Notes: generated by a model from the sequence alone, not told the origin. Shown: positions 45,065 to 54,109, counted from the stretch's first letter. The stretch: 64,000 nt of DNA from Flavobacteriia bacterium (GCA_947490145.1 CANLGD010000008.1:1-64000); one strand, 5' to 3'. Numbers and translations: made by a program.

Positions 45065-47575
45065 TCAATAATCCCATTTATCAGAAAAAGCATTGTAGAA
45101 ATTAAATCCAACTTTAAAATTGATATTTGCTTTTTCAAAAGTGTTATCTGCTGTGACGGCATAAATTCCGATTTTGAAAACTTCTTTTCTTATTCTAAAT
45201 TTACGTTCTAAACCAACATAAAATTCTACTTGTGCAAAATTTGCATCAGGAATAATTAACATCGCTCCTCCAATTGTTTCTTCCAATTTTAATTTATTAA
45301 TTCCCCAGATTTTATTTAAGAAAAAACCATTGAAATGGTGAATGAAATTGAATTGAAAGTAAGAATTATTGGTATTTAATGCTGTGTCTAATAATTGCAA
45401 AGAATTAAGTGGATTTGAGAAAAAACCTTGATCCGAAGTTCTAAAAAACTTGTGTTCAATTACGCGTAAATCTTTCTTTTGTAAAAACATTCCTGAAACA
45501 AATTTTAATTCAGTATTTCCGAAAGTATTTAATTTGATAACATCATCAACTCGAAATTCTACATAATCGAAATTAGATTGTGTACCAAAAAGATCTGGAT
45601 AACCTTTTTTATAGTGTAAGTTTAAAACCGGCCAAGGTGTTCCTAACAATATTTTTTTATTTTTTCGCATTATGTATTTCTGTCTGAAATGATATTCAAA
45701 ATCAATTGTTGTCATAAAAATTTTGTATCCTTCAAAAGGTAAAGGTTTTGCAAAGAATCCAAAATTCTCAAAACTTGCCCAAGATGGATATTGTAAACTA
45801 TCAATTGATTGGCGATTTGAATAAGATGTTCCGACTTTTAAATACAAACCATTGATAATTTCAGAACGATGACTCAATTCAAATTTTTGGTTTCTAACGC
45901 GATTTCCTGGAGAAAAAGTCCCTGTAATGTTCTGATAATTATTGATAAAATCATATACATCACCAACTTCAAAAGCAATTTTTGCAAATCTTTTTGGATT
46001 ATAGGTGTAACTTCCGCCAAAGGCTCCTTTTAAATCTTTGTTTAAAAAACCATAATCAATTTGTGGGTTTACACTAAAAGCTTTTCCGTTTTTAAATTCT
46101 TTAGTATAGGAAACATTTAAGCGATGACGATATCCACCAACTCCAAAAGGTACAATTTGTTCAAAAATTCCTCCAACATGAAATTCATATTTTTTGAATG
46201 AATTTACATGACCATAACCGTTAAAAATTAAGTCAAGTAATTTAACTTTATTTCTTAAGCTATCGTTTTTGCGCATGTATTCATCACTTTCATGATAAGT
46301 GATAATACTGTCTTGTTCGTGAATGAATTTTTTTTCTAAATCTTTTAAAGTAAATGGTCTTTTTGAATTCCAGTAGGCAGTGTCTTTGTCAAAAGCATCA
46401 TCCGTATAAACACTTGCTTCGAGCCAAAAATTCTTTTTAGAATCATCAACATTAAAAGTATAATCACTGTGAATCACACGAATTAAGCCGTTAATTTTTG
46501 TTTGTTCTTCCTTGATATTGTAAACAAATTCTCTTCTTTTTGGAATTAATCTTCCATTAATTTTTTCGTAATCACAAACCATTCTTATTTCTTTGAAATA
46601 AGTCAAGGCATGAGGATTTATTCCCAATTCGTATGAAACAATTTCCCAAGAAGAATCGCGGATAAAAAGTGTGCCTTCAAATAAAGCTTCGTAATCAAAT
46701 TTTGGTTTTACTTCTATTTCGTACAAAAATCTTCCTGCTTCGTCATTGAATGAATTTTTCAAGTAAAAATTGTAATAAACAAAAGCATTATAAGCCATTG
46801 GAGAAACAATGGGATTTGAAGTTAACTTTGGTAGATCCAGTAAATTTTCAAAGATATTTACATTTGCATCTTTAATACTTGTGACGAAAAGATATGGGTT
46901 TGATGCTTCTTTAGCATCTGGAGCAATCTGACCTTCATTTCCTGTACCCAAAGTTATTCCGACTTGTGTTGTTTCACCTCTAAAACTTTTCATTGGATCG
47001 GTGAAATCATTGTAGGCATAGAATTCATCTTTGTAACGATTGTTTTTATCAATAGAAGTTTTTGCTCGCCATTCAATTAAATTTAATTTTTCTTTTCCGA
47101 TAATTGAATCTTTAAAAATGGTATCTTTTTTCTCTTTTTCTAAAGAAGAAAAGCAATAGGTATCGCAGGAATATTCTGTAATTAAATCATTAAAATAAGA
47201 ACGTTTATTAATTACTTCTTTCATGATTTCTTTTCCACGTTCTTTTTTTGTGATGGAAAGTACAACTACTTCATTCAATTCTTGCACAACCGGGAGTAAA
47301 GTGATATCAAAAGTGTTAAAATCTTGATCAATTGTAATGGAATCCAATTTTGGAACAAAGCCAGGAGCAGAAACAAGCATTTGATAAGTACCCATTTTTA
47401 GTTCCAAGACGAAAACTCCAAGCGCATTGGCAACAGTTCCGTAACTTGTATTATTTACACGAATTTTAGCAAAAGGAATTTCAGCCCCAATGTTATCAGT
47501 AATTTTTCCCTTTAAGGATTGAGAAAAAACGATTGAATTTAAAAGTAGAAAAAGCGAAAATAAAGTTTTTTTCAA
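45065..47575 (-). CDS. DUF5686 family outer membrane protein with carboxypeptidase-like domain
   Basis: About 836 residues if started at the TTG that opens LKKTLFSLFLLLNSIVFSQ, a normal signal peptide. The ORF-track start is another TTG 12 codons upstream within promoter-like sequence. Residues near 20-110 form a carboxypeptidase-regulatory-like domain (GKITDNIGAEIPFAKIRVN). A long DUF5686 region follows, with a C-terminal 300-residue stretch of barrel-like strands. The family is linked to the outer membrane, function unknown. It is upstream of atpB but separated by the atp promoter. Confidence 0.85.
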   Translation of the reverse strand: MKKTLFSLFLLLNSIVFSQSLKGKITDNIGAEIPFAKIRVNNTSYGTVANALGVFVLELKMGTYQMLVSAPGFVPKLDSITIDQDFNTFDITLLPVVQELNEVVVLSITKKERGKEIMKEVINKRSYFNDLITEYSCDTYCFSSLEKEKKDTIFKDSIIGKEKLNLIEWRAKTSIDKNNRYKDEFYAYNDFTDPMKSFRGETTQVGITLGTGNEGQIAPDAKEASNPYLFVTSIKDANVNIFENLLDLPKLTSNPIVSPMAYNAFVYYNFYLKNSFNDEAGRFLYEIEVKPKFDYEALFEGTLFIRDSSWEIVSYELGINPHALTYFKEIRMVCDYEKINGRLIPKRREFVYNIKEEQTKINGLIRVIHSDYTFNVDDSKKNFWLEASVYTDDAFDKDTAYWNSKRPFTLKDLEKKFIHEQDSIITYHESDEYMRKNDSLRNKVKLLDLIFNGYGHVNSFKKYEFHVGGIFEQIVPFGVGGYRHRLNVSYTKEFKNGKAFSVNPQIDYGFLNKDLKGAFGGSYTYNPKRFAKIAFEVGDVYDFINNYQNITGTFSPGNRVRNQKFELSHRSEIINGLYLKVGTSYSNRQSIDSLQYPSWASFENFGFFAKPLPFEGYKIFMTTIDFEYHFRQKYIMRKNKKILLGTPWPVLNLHYKKGYPDLFGTQSNFDYVEFRVDDVIKLNTFGNTELKFVSGMFLQKKDLRVIEHKFFRTSDQGFFSNPLNSLQLLDTALNTNNSYFQFNFIHHFNGFFLNKIWGINKLKLEETIGGAMLIIPDANFAQVEFYVGLERKFRIRKEVFKIGIYAVTADNTFEKANINFKVGFNFYNAFSDKWDY

Positions 47576-47835
47576 GGTGATTTTTTTTCGATAAGACTGA
47601 TAAAAGTACAAAAAGTTATTTTACAAAATAATATAAACTTAATATTTCATTTAATATTGAAAAAAAAATGAAATAACATACCGAATTGAAAGAGAATATA
47701 ATTTTCATAAAGATTAGGGTTACGTTACTCAAAAGCTAAAACGGTAAAATATTTGTGAAACGATTGAAATGCAGAAAAGATTAGTTTTTCTGTTAATTTA
47801 TTAAAAGATTGTTCAAAAAATAAAATTATTTAAAC

Positions 47836-47862
47836 TTGATCCAAAAATTATATTTAGTTTTG
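47836..47862 (+). promoter_or_regulatory. Candidate promoter for the DUF4836-like lipoprotein
   Basis: TAGTTTTG (47855-47862) fits TAnnTTTG; TTG at 47836 is 16 bp upstream, somewhat short. The rest of the gap 47612-47913 holds nothing I can identify. Confidence 0.35.
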
Positions 47863-47913
47863 AATACATAAACTAAAAAAGGCAATTTATAAAATAATCA
47901 TATAATATACAAA

Positions 47914-49359
47914 ATGAAAAAGCAAACCATTTTTTTCGCACTTATCTTATTGTTTTTAGTAGCTTCTTGTTCAAGTGACTCAAAAAATAGAACTTCAGCA
48001 GAATATCTTTCGGCTTACATGAAAGACAATTCAAACGTTGTTGTTTTTGGTAAAATTGATGTGAAACAAATATTGGAAAAAGCAGATTATAAAAATGTGC
48101 CCAAAGTTTCTGTTTTATTTGTAAGTGAAATGAAAGCTTATGAAAGTGCTCTGGATTTAGGTCAAAGTGTCCATTTTGCCATGGAAGGACCTTTTGATAA
48201 GGAAGGAAATCCAGCAAATGTTGTTGCTTTTATGAAAGTGAAAAATGCCGATTCATTGGCAAGTAAAATAACGTCTTTAGGCTTGATGATGCAGGAAGAA
48301 AGCGGCATGAAATACACACAAGACAATGATGTGAGCATTGGAATAAAAGAAAATGTTGCGGTTTTTATTACTAGAAATGGAAATTACGAAGGAAAAACTG
48401 CTTTGAAAGAAGCTTTTGAAAAAACTGAAAATGATCTATCTGAAGGTAAAGTTCAGGAAATTTTAAGTGCAAAAGGCGACATGATTTTTGGTGTTAGCAT
48501 GCAAAATTTATATACAGGCTCAAATACATCTTTATCAAATTTACCAAAAGACAAAAAGAAACAATTGGAGGCAATGGTAAACGATTCATATATTCAATCT
48601 ACAGTTTCATTTGAAAAAGGTCAAGCGGTTTTTGAATCTAAAAACTTATTTTCTAAAGAATTGATGGATCGTATGTTTTTTGAGGAAGATCCGAAAGCAA
48701 CAATTTTATCAAAACTTGGAAAAGGTAATGCACGAATTGGTTTAGCATTTAATATGAATATGCAAAAAATGGAATCGTTTTTAGATGATTTCGCACCAGA
48801 TTTTAAAAGAGAATTGACAAATTCTACTTTCCAAATGCAAATGGCAATGTCAACTTTAGGTGATAAACCGTTGACAAATTTATTGAATGGAAAAATTGGA
48901 ATGTTGATGCTTGGCGACATGATGAAAGATGGAAGTTTGGTTCCAGAAGCGAATATCCACATTGGACTTGGAAATAAAGGACAAGAAGTAAGTGAAATGT
49001 TAAAAGCTTTTTTCCCTAATAATTCTGATATTTATGGAATGAAAGTTCAATTAAACCAAAAAGAAATCACTATTTCTTCAGGAAAAACAACAGCCTCAAG
49101 TTTGAATATTCCAGCATTTGCAGTTCAATTTGGTAAAAAAGGTTTTACAGCTTTTGTTAATTTTGAAGGAATGGATCTAAAATCAATGGATTTACAAGAA
49201 GGAGCAAAAGCGTTTTATGCCTTGAAAAATATTACGATTGAAGCGGATAATTTGGGAACAAAAATGATTGTGAAAGGAAATAATTCAAATCAAAACATTT
49301 TGAAACAAATTGTTGATGTTTATGTGAAAGATTTAGAAAAAACGATTGGAGCAATCTAA
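47914..49359 (+). CDS. DUF4836-like lipoprotein
   Basis: A 481-residue lipoprotein with lipobox FLVASC. The body resembles DUF4836 proteins, with alternating strand/helix repeats (LDLGQSVHFAMEGPFDKEGN). DUF4836 proteins are abundant in Bacteroidetes and uncharacterised; they are expected in the periplasm or at the outer membrane. A second lipoprotein gene starts 9 bp downstream, so the two form a transcription unit. Confidence 0.8.
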   Translation: MKKQTIFFALILLFLVASCSSDSKNRTSAEYLSAYMKDNSNVVVFGKIDVKQILEKADYKNVPKVSVLFVSEMKAYESALDLGQSVHFAMEGPFDKEGNPANVVAFMKVKNADSLASKITSLGLMMQEESGMKYTQDNDVSIGIKENVAVFITRNGNYEGKTALKEAFEKTENDLSEGKVQEILSAKGDMIFGVSMQNLYTGSNTSLSNLPKDKKKQLEAMVNDSYIQSTVSFEKGQAVFESKNLFSKELMDRMFFEEDPKATILSKLGKGNARIGLAFNMNMQKMESFLDDFAPDFKRELTNSTFQMQMAMSTLGDKPLTNLLNGKIGMLMLGDMMKDGSLVPEANIHIGLGNKGQEVSEMLKAFFPNNSDIYGMKVQLNQKEITISSGKTTASSLNIPAFAVQFGKKGFTAFVNFEGMDLKSMDLQEGAKAFYALKNITIEADNLGTKMIVKGNNSNQNILKQIVDVYVKDLEKTIGAI

Positions 49360-49368
49360 GCCCCGTCC

Positions 49369-50274
49369 ATGTTTCGATTTTCATTACATAAGTTAATTTT
49401 AATTGGTTTTATAAGCTTCTTTGTATTTTCTTGTGGATTAAAATATGTTCCAATTCAAACTCCGATTGACAGAGATAAGGAAAGAAAACAAGTAATAATT
49501 GAATCACTTGCTGCAGATTTTACAGCTCAAAATCTAAAATATAAGTCTTATGGTTTTGGAGATTCCAAGGTTCTAAAACCGACTTCTTTTTTTACCTTAG
49601 ATTCACTTTTTGAGAAAAAATACAAGCTTGAACAGCAAAACATAATTGACAAAAAACTAGAGGAAAGAATTCAAATGCAGAAAAATATTTGTTATTCAGA
49701 CACTGGTTCTATTTATTATGTTGAAAACCATGTTTTTGGAATTGAGAAAGATTCTGTTTTTGAAGCGTTTAATGCTGAAATCTATGTCAATCAGCAAAAC
49801 AAAATTAACACGCTAAAGATTCTTGAATCGGCAAATGTCAGTAAAAAATTAATAAATTTTTATGCTGAATATAAATTTCGAAAATCATTTATAAGTCCTG
49901 GATATGATGCCGATGAATCTGAAAAAGCGTTTTACGATTTCTATGATTTTCAATTGCAAACTTTAGTTGGGAAAGAGCAAGAAGAATTTTTGAATTTTAT
50001 GCTTTCAATGATGAAGGTGGCCAATAAAATTGGAAGTTTAGATAAAAGTGATTTAATTAAAGAATATGTTAGATTGTATGTTCAAGGAAATTCTAAAAAT
50101 CTTTTGAATGAGAAATTTGAAAAAATAGAAGAAGTTTCAGACGATAAAAACAATTTGTCTTATTATTATATTTTGTACGAATACTCAAGTCGAAACTCAA
50201 AAAATGGTTTGCTATTAAATAAAGTTGAGGTTTTTTTAGATCCTTATTTGAAGTTGATTGAGGTGAAAAAGTGA
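49369..50274 (+). CDS. Lipoprotein, unknown family
   Basis: A 301-residue lipoprotein (SFFVFSC lipobox; mature N-terminus CGLKYVPIQTP). The mature protein is mostly helical and charged, with no family I recognise. The start ATG lies directly after GCCCCGTCC, and the end of the gene is followed by the inverted GGACGGGG of a GC-rich repeat. It follows the DUF4836-like gene by 9 bp. Function unknown. Confidence 0.7.
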   Translation: MFRFSLHKLILIGFISFFVFSCGLKYVPIQTPIDRDKERKQVIIESLAADFTAQNLKYKSYGFGDSKVLKPTSFFTLDSLFEKKYKLEQQNIIDKKLEERIQMQKNICYSDTGSIYYVENHVFGIEKDSVFEAFNAEIYVNQQNKINTLKILESANVSKKLINFYAEYKFRKSFISPGYDADESEKAFYDFYDFQLQTLVGKEQEEFLNFMLSMMKVANKIGSLDKSDLIKEYVRLYVQGNSKNLLNEKFEKIEEVSDDKNNLSYYYILYEYSSRNSKNGLLLNKVEVFLDPYLKLIEVKK

Positions 50275-50308
50275 GATTATAAGTTTTGGCAAACGCAAGA
50301 ACTTCAAG

Positions 50309-50342
50309 TCCCCTCCAATGGAGGGTTGTCCGCAGGACGGGG
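50309..50342. repeat. GC-rich double palindrome
   Basis: The block TCCCCTCCAATGGAGGG followed by TTGTCCGCAGGACGGGG contains CCCTCC-AAT-GGAGGG and GTCC-GCA-GGAC hairpins within an outer CCCC/GGGG. It is far more GC-rich than the surrounding DNA and lies just beyond the DUF559 relic stop. Confidence 0.6.
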
Positions 50343-50374
50343 TTGCAAATTATGTTGTGCAAAGCGCAACAAAT

Positions 50375-50590
50375 TTAAACCCTACCAAACTCTTTAATAA
50401 GATACTTTTCTATATCCTGCAACCCACGAGCTAAATTGAGTTTCACATCTGAATCTTGAATATGATAAACCTTTAATCCTTGCGCTATTGAGAACTCCTC
50501 TCTAATTCTGTCTAATTTTATTTTATCGTCATGACTACTACCATTTATTTCAACGACTAAACCAAGAGTTTTGACATAAAAATCAACTAT
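50375..50590 (-). pseudogene. 5'-truncated DUF559 nuclease-like gene
   Basis: No start codon remains, but 71 codons read IVDFYVKTLGLVVEINGSSH...LDRIREEFSIAQGLKVYHI and end GLQDIEKYLIKEFGRV. This matches the C-terminal two thirds of DUF559 proteins (restriction/Vsr-like nuclease fold, with the Asp and Glu-Ile-Asn-Gly motif). The N-terminal third is missing and the frame begins within 3 bp of the end of the adjacent 101-codon ORF, so the gene was cut there. Confidence 0.75.
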
Positions 50591-50892
50591 TTAATTTCAA
50601 AATATACATTTTCTGTTAAAATCAATTTTGTGAAATAAGCGTTTATGAACTTGCATCCAAATTTCTTCACCCAAGTTCGTGATTTGTTGAGGTTTGAAAT
50701 CTTATTTTTCTCTAAACTTTTTAATTGACTCACCGCTCCATGTAAATGAATTACCAATGATTGATTTGCTTTGGTTATAGCAAAATGGAAATATAATTTC
50801 GTTTTCTCGCTAAAAATTGAATCGACATCTTGTGAGAAGGCAGCATTTGAATAGATCAAAAAACAGAGTAAAAATAATGTGATCTTTTTCAT
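50587..50892 (-). CDS. Small secreted hypothetical protein
   Basis: A 101-residue ORF with a clear signal peptide (MKKITLFLLCFLIYSNAAFSQ). The mature 80 residues are short, basic at the end and resemble nothing I recognise. Its stop codon falls at the break point of the DUF559 relic, so the protein itself may be truncated or its tail may derive from a rearrangement. It may be a decayed gene. Confidence 0.45.
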   Translation of the reverse strand: MKKITLFLLCFLIYSNAAFSQDVDSIFSEKTKLYFHFAITKANQSLVIHLHGAVSQLKSLEKNKISNLNKSRTWVKKFGCKFINAYFTKLILTENVYFEIK

Positions 50893-51064
50893 TTTTCAAA
50901 AATTTAAAACTCAAAAAAGAGTATCATTTAGATGTTTTTACAAATTTAATCAAATTTTTCTAATATTTTTTATTTTATTTAAATAGTTGTAAATTAAATA
51001 TATATCCAATTGTAATTAGTTATATTCGAGTAACAAACAAATACAAACAGTTAATAACCGAATC

Positions 51065-51072
51065 TAATTTTG
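51065..51072 (+). promoter_or_regulatory. -7 element upstream of the SSB array
   Basis: TAATTTTG, an exact TAnnTTTG, 95 bp upstream of the first ssb start. No well-placed -33 TTG was seen, so it is tentative. Confidence 0.3.
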
Positions 51073-51166
51073 AACTACCTACAATTTTGCAGTGTCGAAA
51101 GAAACAAACATACAAATTCTCAGACACAAATTAACTTTTTATTTACACAATTAAAAAACAAAGATT

Positions 51167-51526
51167 ATGAGCACATTAAGAAACAAAGTAAGTTTAATCG
51201 GAAGACTTGGTGCAAAACCAGAAACGAAAACATTAACAGGAGGTTATGTGGTTACACGTTTTTCACTTGCTACAAACGAGCGTAAAAAAGATAAATCTGG
51301 TGCTTGGCTAGACAACACACAATGGCACTCACTTGTGGCTTGGGGGAAAACCGCAGAATTGTTGGCGAAAATAACAGAAAAAGGTATTGAGATTGCAGTT
51401 GATGGTAAATTGATAAACAATAATTACCAAACAAAAGAAGGCGAAAAACGCTATTCAACTGAAATTGAAGTTTCTGAATTTGTCATTTTTAATGGTACAA
51501 CAAACACAGCAATTTCATCTAAATAA
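51167..51526 (+). CDS. ssb: Single-stranded DNA-binding protein (paralogue 1)
   Basis: A 119-residue OB-fold protein. It starts LRNKVSLIGRLGAKPETKTL and contains TRFSLATNE and TQWHSLVAWGKTAELLAKI, typical of bacterial SSB. It has no acidic C-terminal tip (DDDIPF type); the end is NTAISSK. It thus probably binds ssDNA as a tetramer without the usual protein partners. First of three adjacent paralogues, 26 bp upstream of the second. It may not be the housekeeping SSB. Confidence 0.9.
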   Translation: MSTLRNKVSLIGRLGAKPETKTLTGGYVVTRFSLATNERKKDKSGAWLDNTQWHSLVAWGKTAELLAKITEKGIEIAVDGKLINNNYQTKEGEKRYSTEIEVSEFVIFNGTTNTAISSK

Positions 51527-51552
51527 ATTATTAATAAATTAAAATCAAAGTC

Positions 51553-51867
51553 ATGAATCACGTAAATTTAATAGGTAAAATAAGTTCTGAACCAAAGGTT
51601 ATTTGTTTAGGAAACGGTAAAAAGTTAGCACAATTTTCAATGTCAACCCAGGAGACCTATCTGGATGAAGCAGGAAATACCTTAAAAAAAGATCAATCAC
51701 ACCGCATAACAGCTTGGGGAAATTGGGTTGCAATTTTGGAAGAATTAGGACAAAAAGGAATTCAATTGGCGATTGAAGGAAAATTGGTTTCAAGATTCTA
51801 TAAAAACCAGGCGGGAGATCGAAAATTTATCACTGAAGTTGAAATTAACGACTTAGTAATACTTTAA
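51553..51867 (+). CDS. Single-stranded DNA-binding protein (paralogue 2)
   Basis: A 104-residue OB-fold SSB (VNLIGKISSEPKVICL; QFSMSTQETYLDEAG; HRITAWGNWVAILEEL). It ends at VEINDLVIL, exactly where the OB fold ends, with no linker or acidic tip. It differs considerably from paralogue 1, so the duplication is old. It is likely co-transcribed with its neighbours (26 and 20 bp gaps). Confidence 0.85.
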   Translation: MNHVNLIGKISSEPKVICLGNGKKLAQFSMSTQETYLDEAGNTLKKDQSHRITAWGNWVAILEELGQKGIQLAIEGKLVSRFYKNQAGDRKFITEVEINDLVIL

Positions 51868-51887
51868 TAATTATAATAAAAAAAATC

Positions 51888-52190
51888 ATGAGAAATCAAG
51901 TCACATTAATCGGAAATATGGGTGAAAACCCAAGTGTTACAAACTTTGACAATGGATCAAAAGTTGCTCGCTTCAACATGGCGACAGAAAATTTTGTAAA
52001 TGGAAAAAGAACTGCCGAATGGCACAAAGTTTTTGCCTGGGGCAATGTTGCGCAATTTATTGAAAATTTCGGATCCAAAGGAAAAAAAATTGTCATCACT
52101 GGTAAACTTGTAAATCGAACCTTTATCGGAAAACTAGGAAAACTGCAAAAAATTACTGAAGTGGAAGTCCAACATGTAATTGGCTTGTAA
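51888..52190 (+). CDS. Single-stranded DNA-binding protein (paralogue 3)
   Basis: A 100-residue OB-fold SSB (NQVTLIGNMGENPSVTNFD; ARFNMATENFVNGKRTAEW; HKVFAWGNVAQFI). Again it is the OB fold alone, ending VEVQHVIGL without an acidic tail. It is closest in length to paralogue 2. A hairpin follows 60 bp downstream, which would end the three-gene unit. Confidence 0.85.
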   Translation: MRNQVTLIGNMGENPSVTNFDNGSKVARFNMATENFVNGKRTAEWHKVFAWGNVAQFIENFGSKGKKIVITGKLVNRTFIGKLGKLQKITEVEVQHVIGL

Positions 52191-52250
52191 TCACTCTCTT
52201 TTTCCAAACAAACCACTTTTGACTAAACCTAAAATCATAAGTGTATAGAA

Positions 52251-52283
52251 AATTTCCTCAAGAATAATTTTCTTGGGGAAATT
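52251..52283 (+). terminator. Stem-loop after the SSB array
   Basis: AATTTCCTCAAGAA and TTCTTGGGGAAATT pair with one mismatch around a 5-nt loop, 60 bp after the third ssb stop. There is no long T run, so termination strength is uncertain. Confidence 0.5.
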
Positions 52284-52366
52284 AATCAAAAGTCCAAAAT
52301 TACAGATATTTCAGTAGAAATAAACTTTACAGAAAATAAATTGTTTGAAAAAAAAGCTTAAAAAAC

Positions 52367-52396
52367 TTGCAAATTAAAAAATTGTATTTACTTTTG
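52367..52396 (+). promoter_or_regulatory. Promoter of bcp
   Basis: TTG (52367-52369), 19 bp, TACTTTTG (52389-52396): both consensus elements with ideal spacing; the ATG follows 54 bp downstream. Confidence 0.7.
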
Positions 52397-52450
52397 ATTA
52401 AAAATTAATCACATTTAAGCTTAAGTTTTAAACAAATTAATTAAAAACAA

Positions 52451-52918
52451 ATGAAACATTTAAAATTAAACGATCAAGCGCCAAGTTTTTCAGCAAATGA
52501 TGAAAACGGAAATTCCATTGATTCCAAGCAATTTGAAGGAAAAAAGTGGGTCATCTATTTTTATCCCAAAGATTTAACGCCTGGTTGCACCGTTCAGGCT
52601 TGTAATATTAGAGATAATTACGAAAAATTAAAAGAATGGGGAATTTCAATTATTGGTGTAAGTATGGATGATGAAAAACTTCATAAAAGATTTATTGAAA
52701 AGTATGATTTACCATTTCCATTAATTTGCGACACAGAAAAAAATGTAATTGAAACTTTTGGCGTTTGGGGAACTAAAAAATTTATGGGCAAGGTTTACGA
52801 TGGAATTCATAGAACTACCTTTATCATGAATGAAAAAAACGAGATAATTGGAATTATAGAAAAACCAAAAACCAAAGCACATGCAGAAGAAATAATCGAA
52901 ATTTATAAAAATCAATAA
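52451..52918 (+). CDS. bcp: Thioredoxin-dependent peroxiredoxin (Bcp/PrxQ)
   Basis: Reduces hydroperoxides with thioredoxin as reductant. The 155 residues carry the peroxidatic site FYPKDLTPGCTVQACNIRDNY, with Cys in TPGCT and the resolving Cys five residues later, as in the PrxQ group. It has its own promoter with perfect spacing and lies between the SSB array and recA. Confidence 0.93.
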   Translation: MKHLKLNDQAPSFSANDENGNSIDSKQFEGKKWVIYFYPKDLTPGCTVQACNIRDNYEKLKEWGISIIGVSMDDEKLHKRFIEKYDLPFPLICDTEKNVIETFGVWGTKKFMGKVYDGIHRTTFIMNEKNEIIGIIEKPKTKAHAEEIIEIYKNQ

Positions 52919-52925
52919 AAAAAAA

Positions 52926-52952
52926 GAAGTACGTAAAATATTTACGTACTTC
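52926..52952. terminator. Hairpin between bcp and recA
   Basis: GAAGTACGTAAA-ata-TTTACGTACTTC is a perfect 12-bp stem 8 bp after the bcp stop. The A run precedes it on the plus strand, so the U tract needed for termination is on the minus strand; in the plus direction the hairpin is followed by CAGTTATACC. Confidence 0.5.
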
Positions 52953-52958
52953 CAGTTA

Positions 52959-52966
52959 TACCTTTG
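52959..52966 (+). promoter_or_regulatory. -7 element for recA
   Basis: TACCTTTG, an exact TAnnTTTG, about 100 bp upstream of recA and directly after the hairpin. No -33 TTG and no known LexA-type box is recognisable. Confidence 0.35.
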
Positions 52967-53065
52967 TAACATAAAATTAATGAAAACAAAAGTTTCACAG
53001 TTTATTAGATTTTTAAACGAGGATTAAAATAAATATAAAACTAAAATTAACAAATAAAAAACGAT

Positions 53066-54109
53066 ATGGCAGCTAAAGAAGTAAATGTAGACAAATTAAA
53101 AGCTCTTCAATTAACAATGGAGAAATTAGACAAAACTTACGGTAAAGGAACTGTAATGAAATTAGGAGATTCTCCAATTCAGGAAATTGAAGTAATTCCT
53201 TCGGGATCATTAACTTTAGACATCGCTCTGGGTGTAAATGGTTATCCAAAAGGAAGAATCATAGAAATATATGGACCAGAATCATCAGGAAAAACAACTC
53301 TGGCTTTACATGCAATTGCTGAAGTACAAAAACAAGGTGGAATTGCTGCTTTTATTGATGCGGAACATGCTTTTGATCAATTTTATGCACAAAAGTTAGG
53401 AATAAACATCGATGATTTGTTAATTTCTCAACCAGATAATGGTGAACAAGCATTGGAAATTGCTGATAACTTAATTCGTTCTGGTGCGGTCGATTTATTG
53501 ATCATAGATTCTGTTGCAGCTTTAACACCCAAAGCAGAAATCGAAGGAGAAATGGGTGATTCTCAAATGGGATTGCAAGCACGTTTGATGTCAAAAGCAT
53601 TAAGAAAATTAACTGGTTCAATTTCAAAAGCGAATTGCTGTTGTATTTTTATCAATCAATTACGTGATAAAATCGGTGTAATGTTTGGAAATCCAGAAAC
53701 AACAACTGGTGGAAATGCTTTGAAATTTTATGCATCTGTTAGGGTTGATATTAGAAGAGCAGCACAAATTAAAGACGGTGAGGAGGTTTTAGGTAACCAC
53801 ATTAAAGTAAAAGTTGTAAAAAACAAAGTTGCTCCGCCATTTAGAAAAGCTGAATTTGACATCATGTACGGTGAAGGAATTTCCAAAGTGGGTGAAATAG
53901 TTGATTTAGGTGTTGAATTAAACATCGTGAAAAAAAGTGGCTCTTGGTTTTCTTATGGCGAAACAAAATTAGGCCAAGGAAGAGACGCTGTGAAAAATTT
54001 AATTAGTGATAATCCAGAATTAATGCTAGAATTAGAAACAAAGATTAAAAACGCTCTTGTGAAAGTTGATCCAAAAATGATTTTGGAAGAAGTAATTGAA
54101 CAAGACTAA
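53066..54109 (+). CDS. recA: Recombinase A
   Basis: Forms nucleoprotein filaments on ssDNA for strand exchange and SOS coprotease activity. The 347 residues include Walker A (GPESSGKTT, about 70-78), the Walker B strand [10 protein letters not shown], loop L2 region [14 protein letters not shown] and the C-terminal acidic end VIEQD. Located downstream of three SSB genes and bcp; a terminator follows 18 bp after the stop. Secure. Confidence 0.97.
   Translation: MAAKEVNVDKLKALQLTMEKLDKTYGKGTVMKLGDSPIQEIEVIPSGSLTLDIALGVNGYPKGRIIEIYGPESSGKTTLALHAIAEVQKQGGIAAFIDAEHAFDQFYAQKLGINIDDLLISQPDNGEQALEIADNLIRSGAVDLLIIDSVAALTPKAEIEGEMGDSQMGLQARLMSKALRKLTGSISKANCCCIFINQLRDKIGVMFGNPETTTGGNALKFYASVRVDIRRAAQIKDGEEVLGNHIKVKVVKNKVAPPFRKAEFDIMYGEGISKVGEIVDLGVELNIVKKSGSWFSYGETKLGQGRDAVKNLISDNPELMLELETKIKNALVKVDPKMILEEVIEQD

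Noticed and set aside
44874-45077. 67-codon ORF between atpB and the DUF5686 gene
   Set aside because: Covers the atp promoter and the end of the DUF5686 gene; shows no AtpI-like features.
51070-51285. 71-codon ORF overlapping the first ssb
   Set aside because: Out-of-frame overlap with a clear SSB gene; low-complexity sequence.
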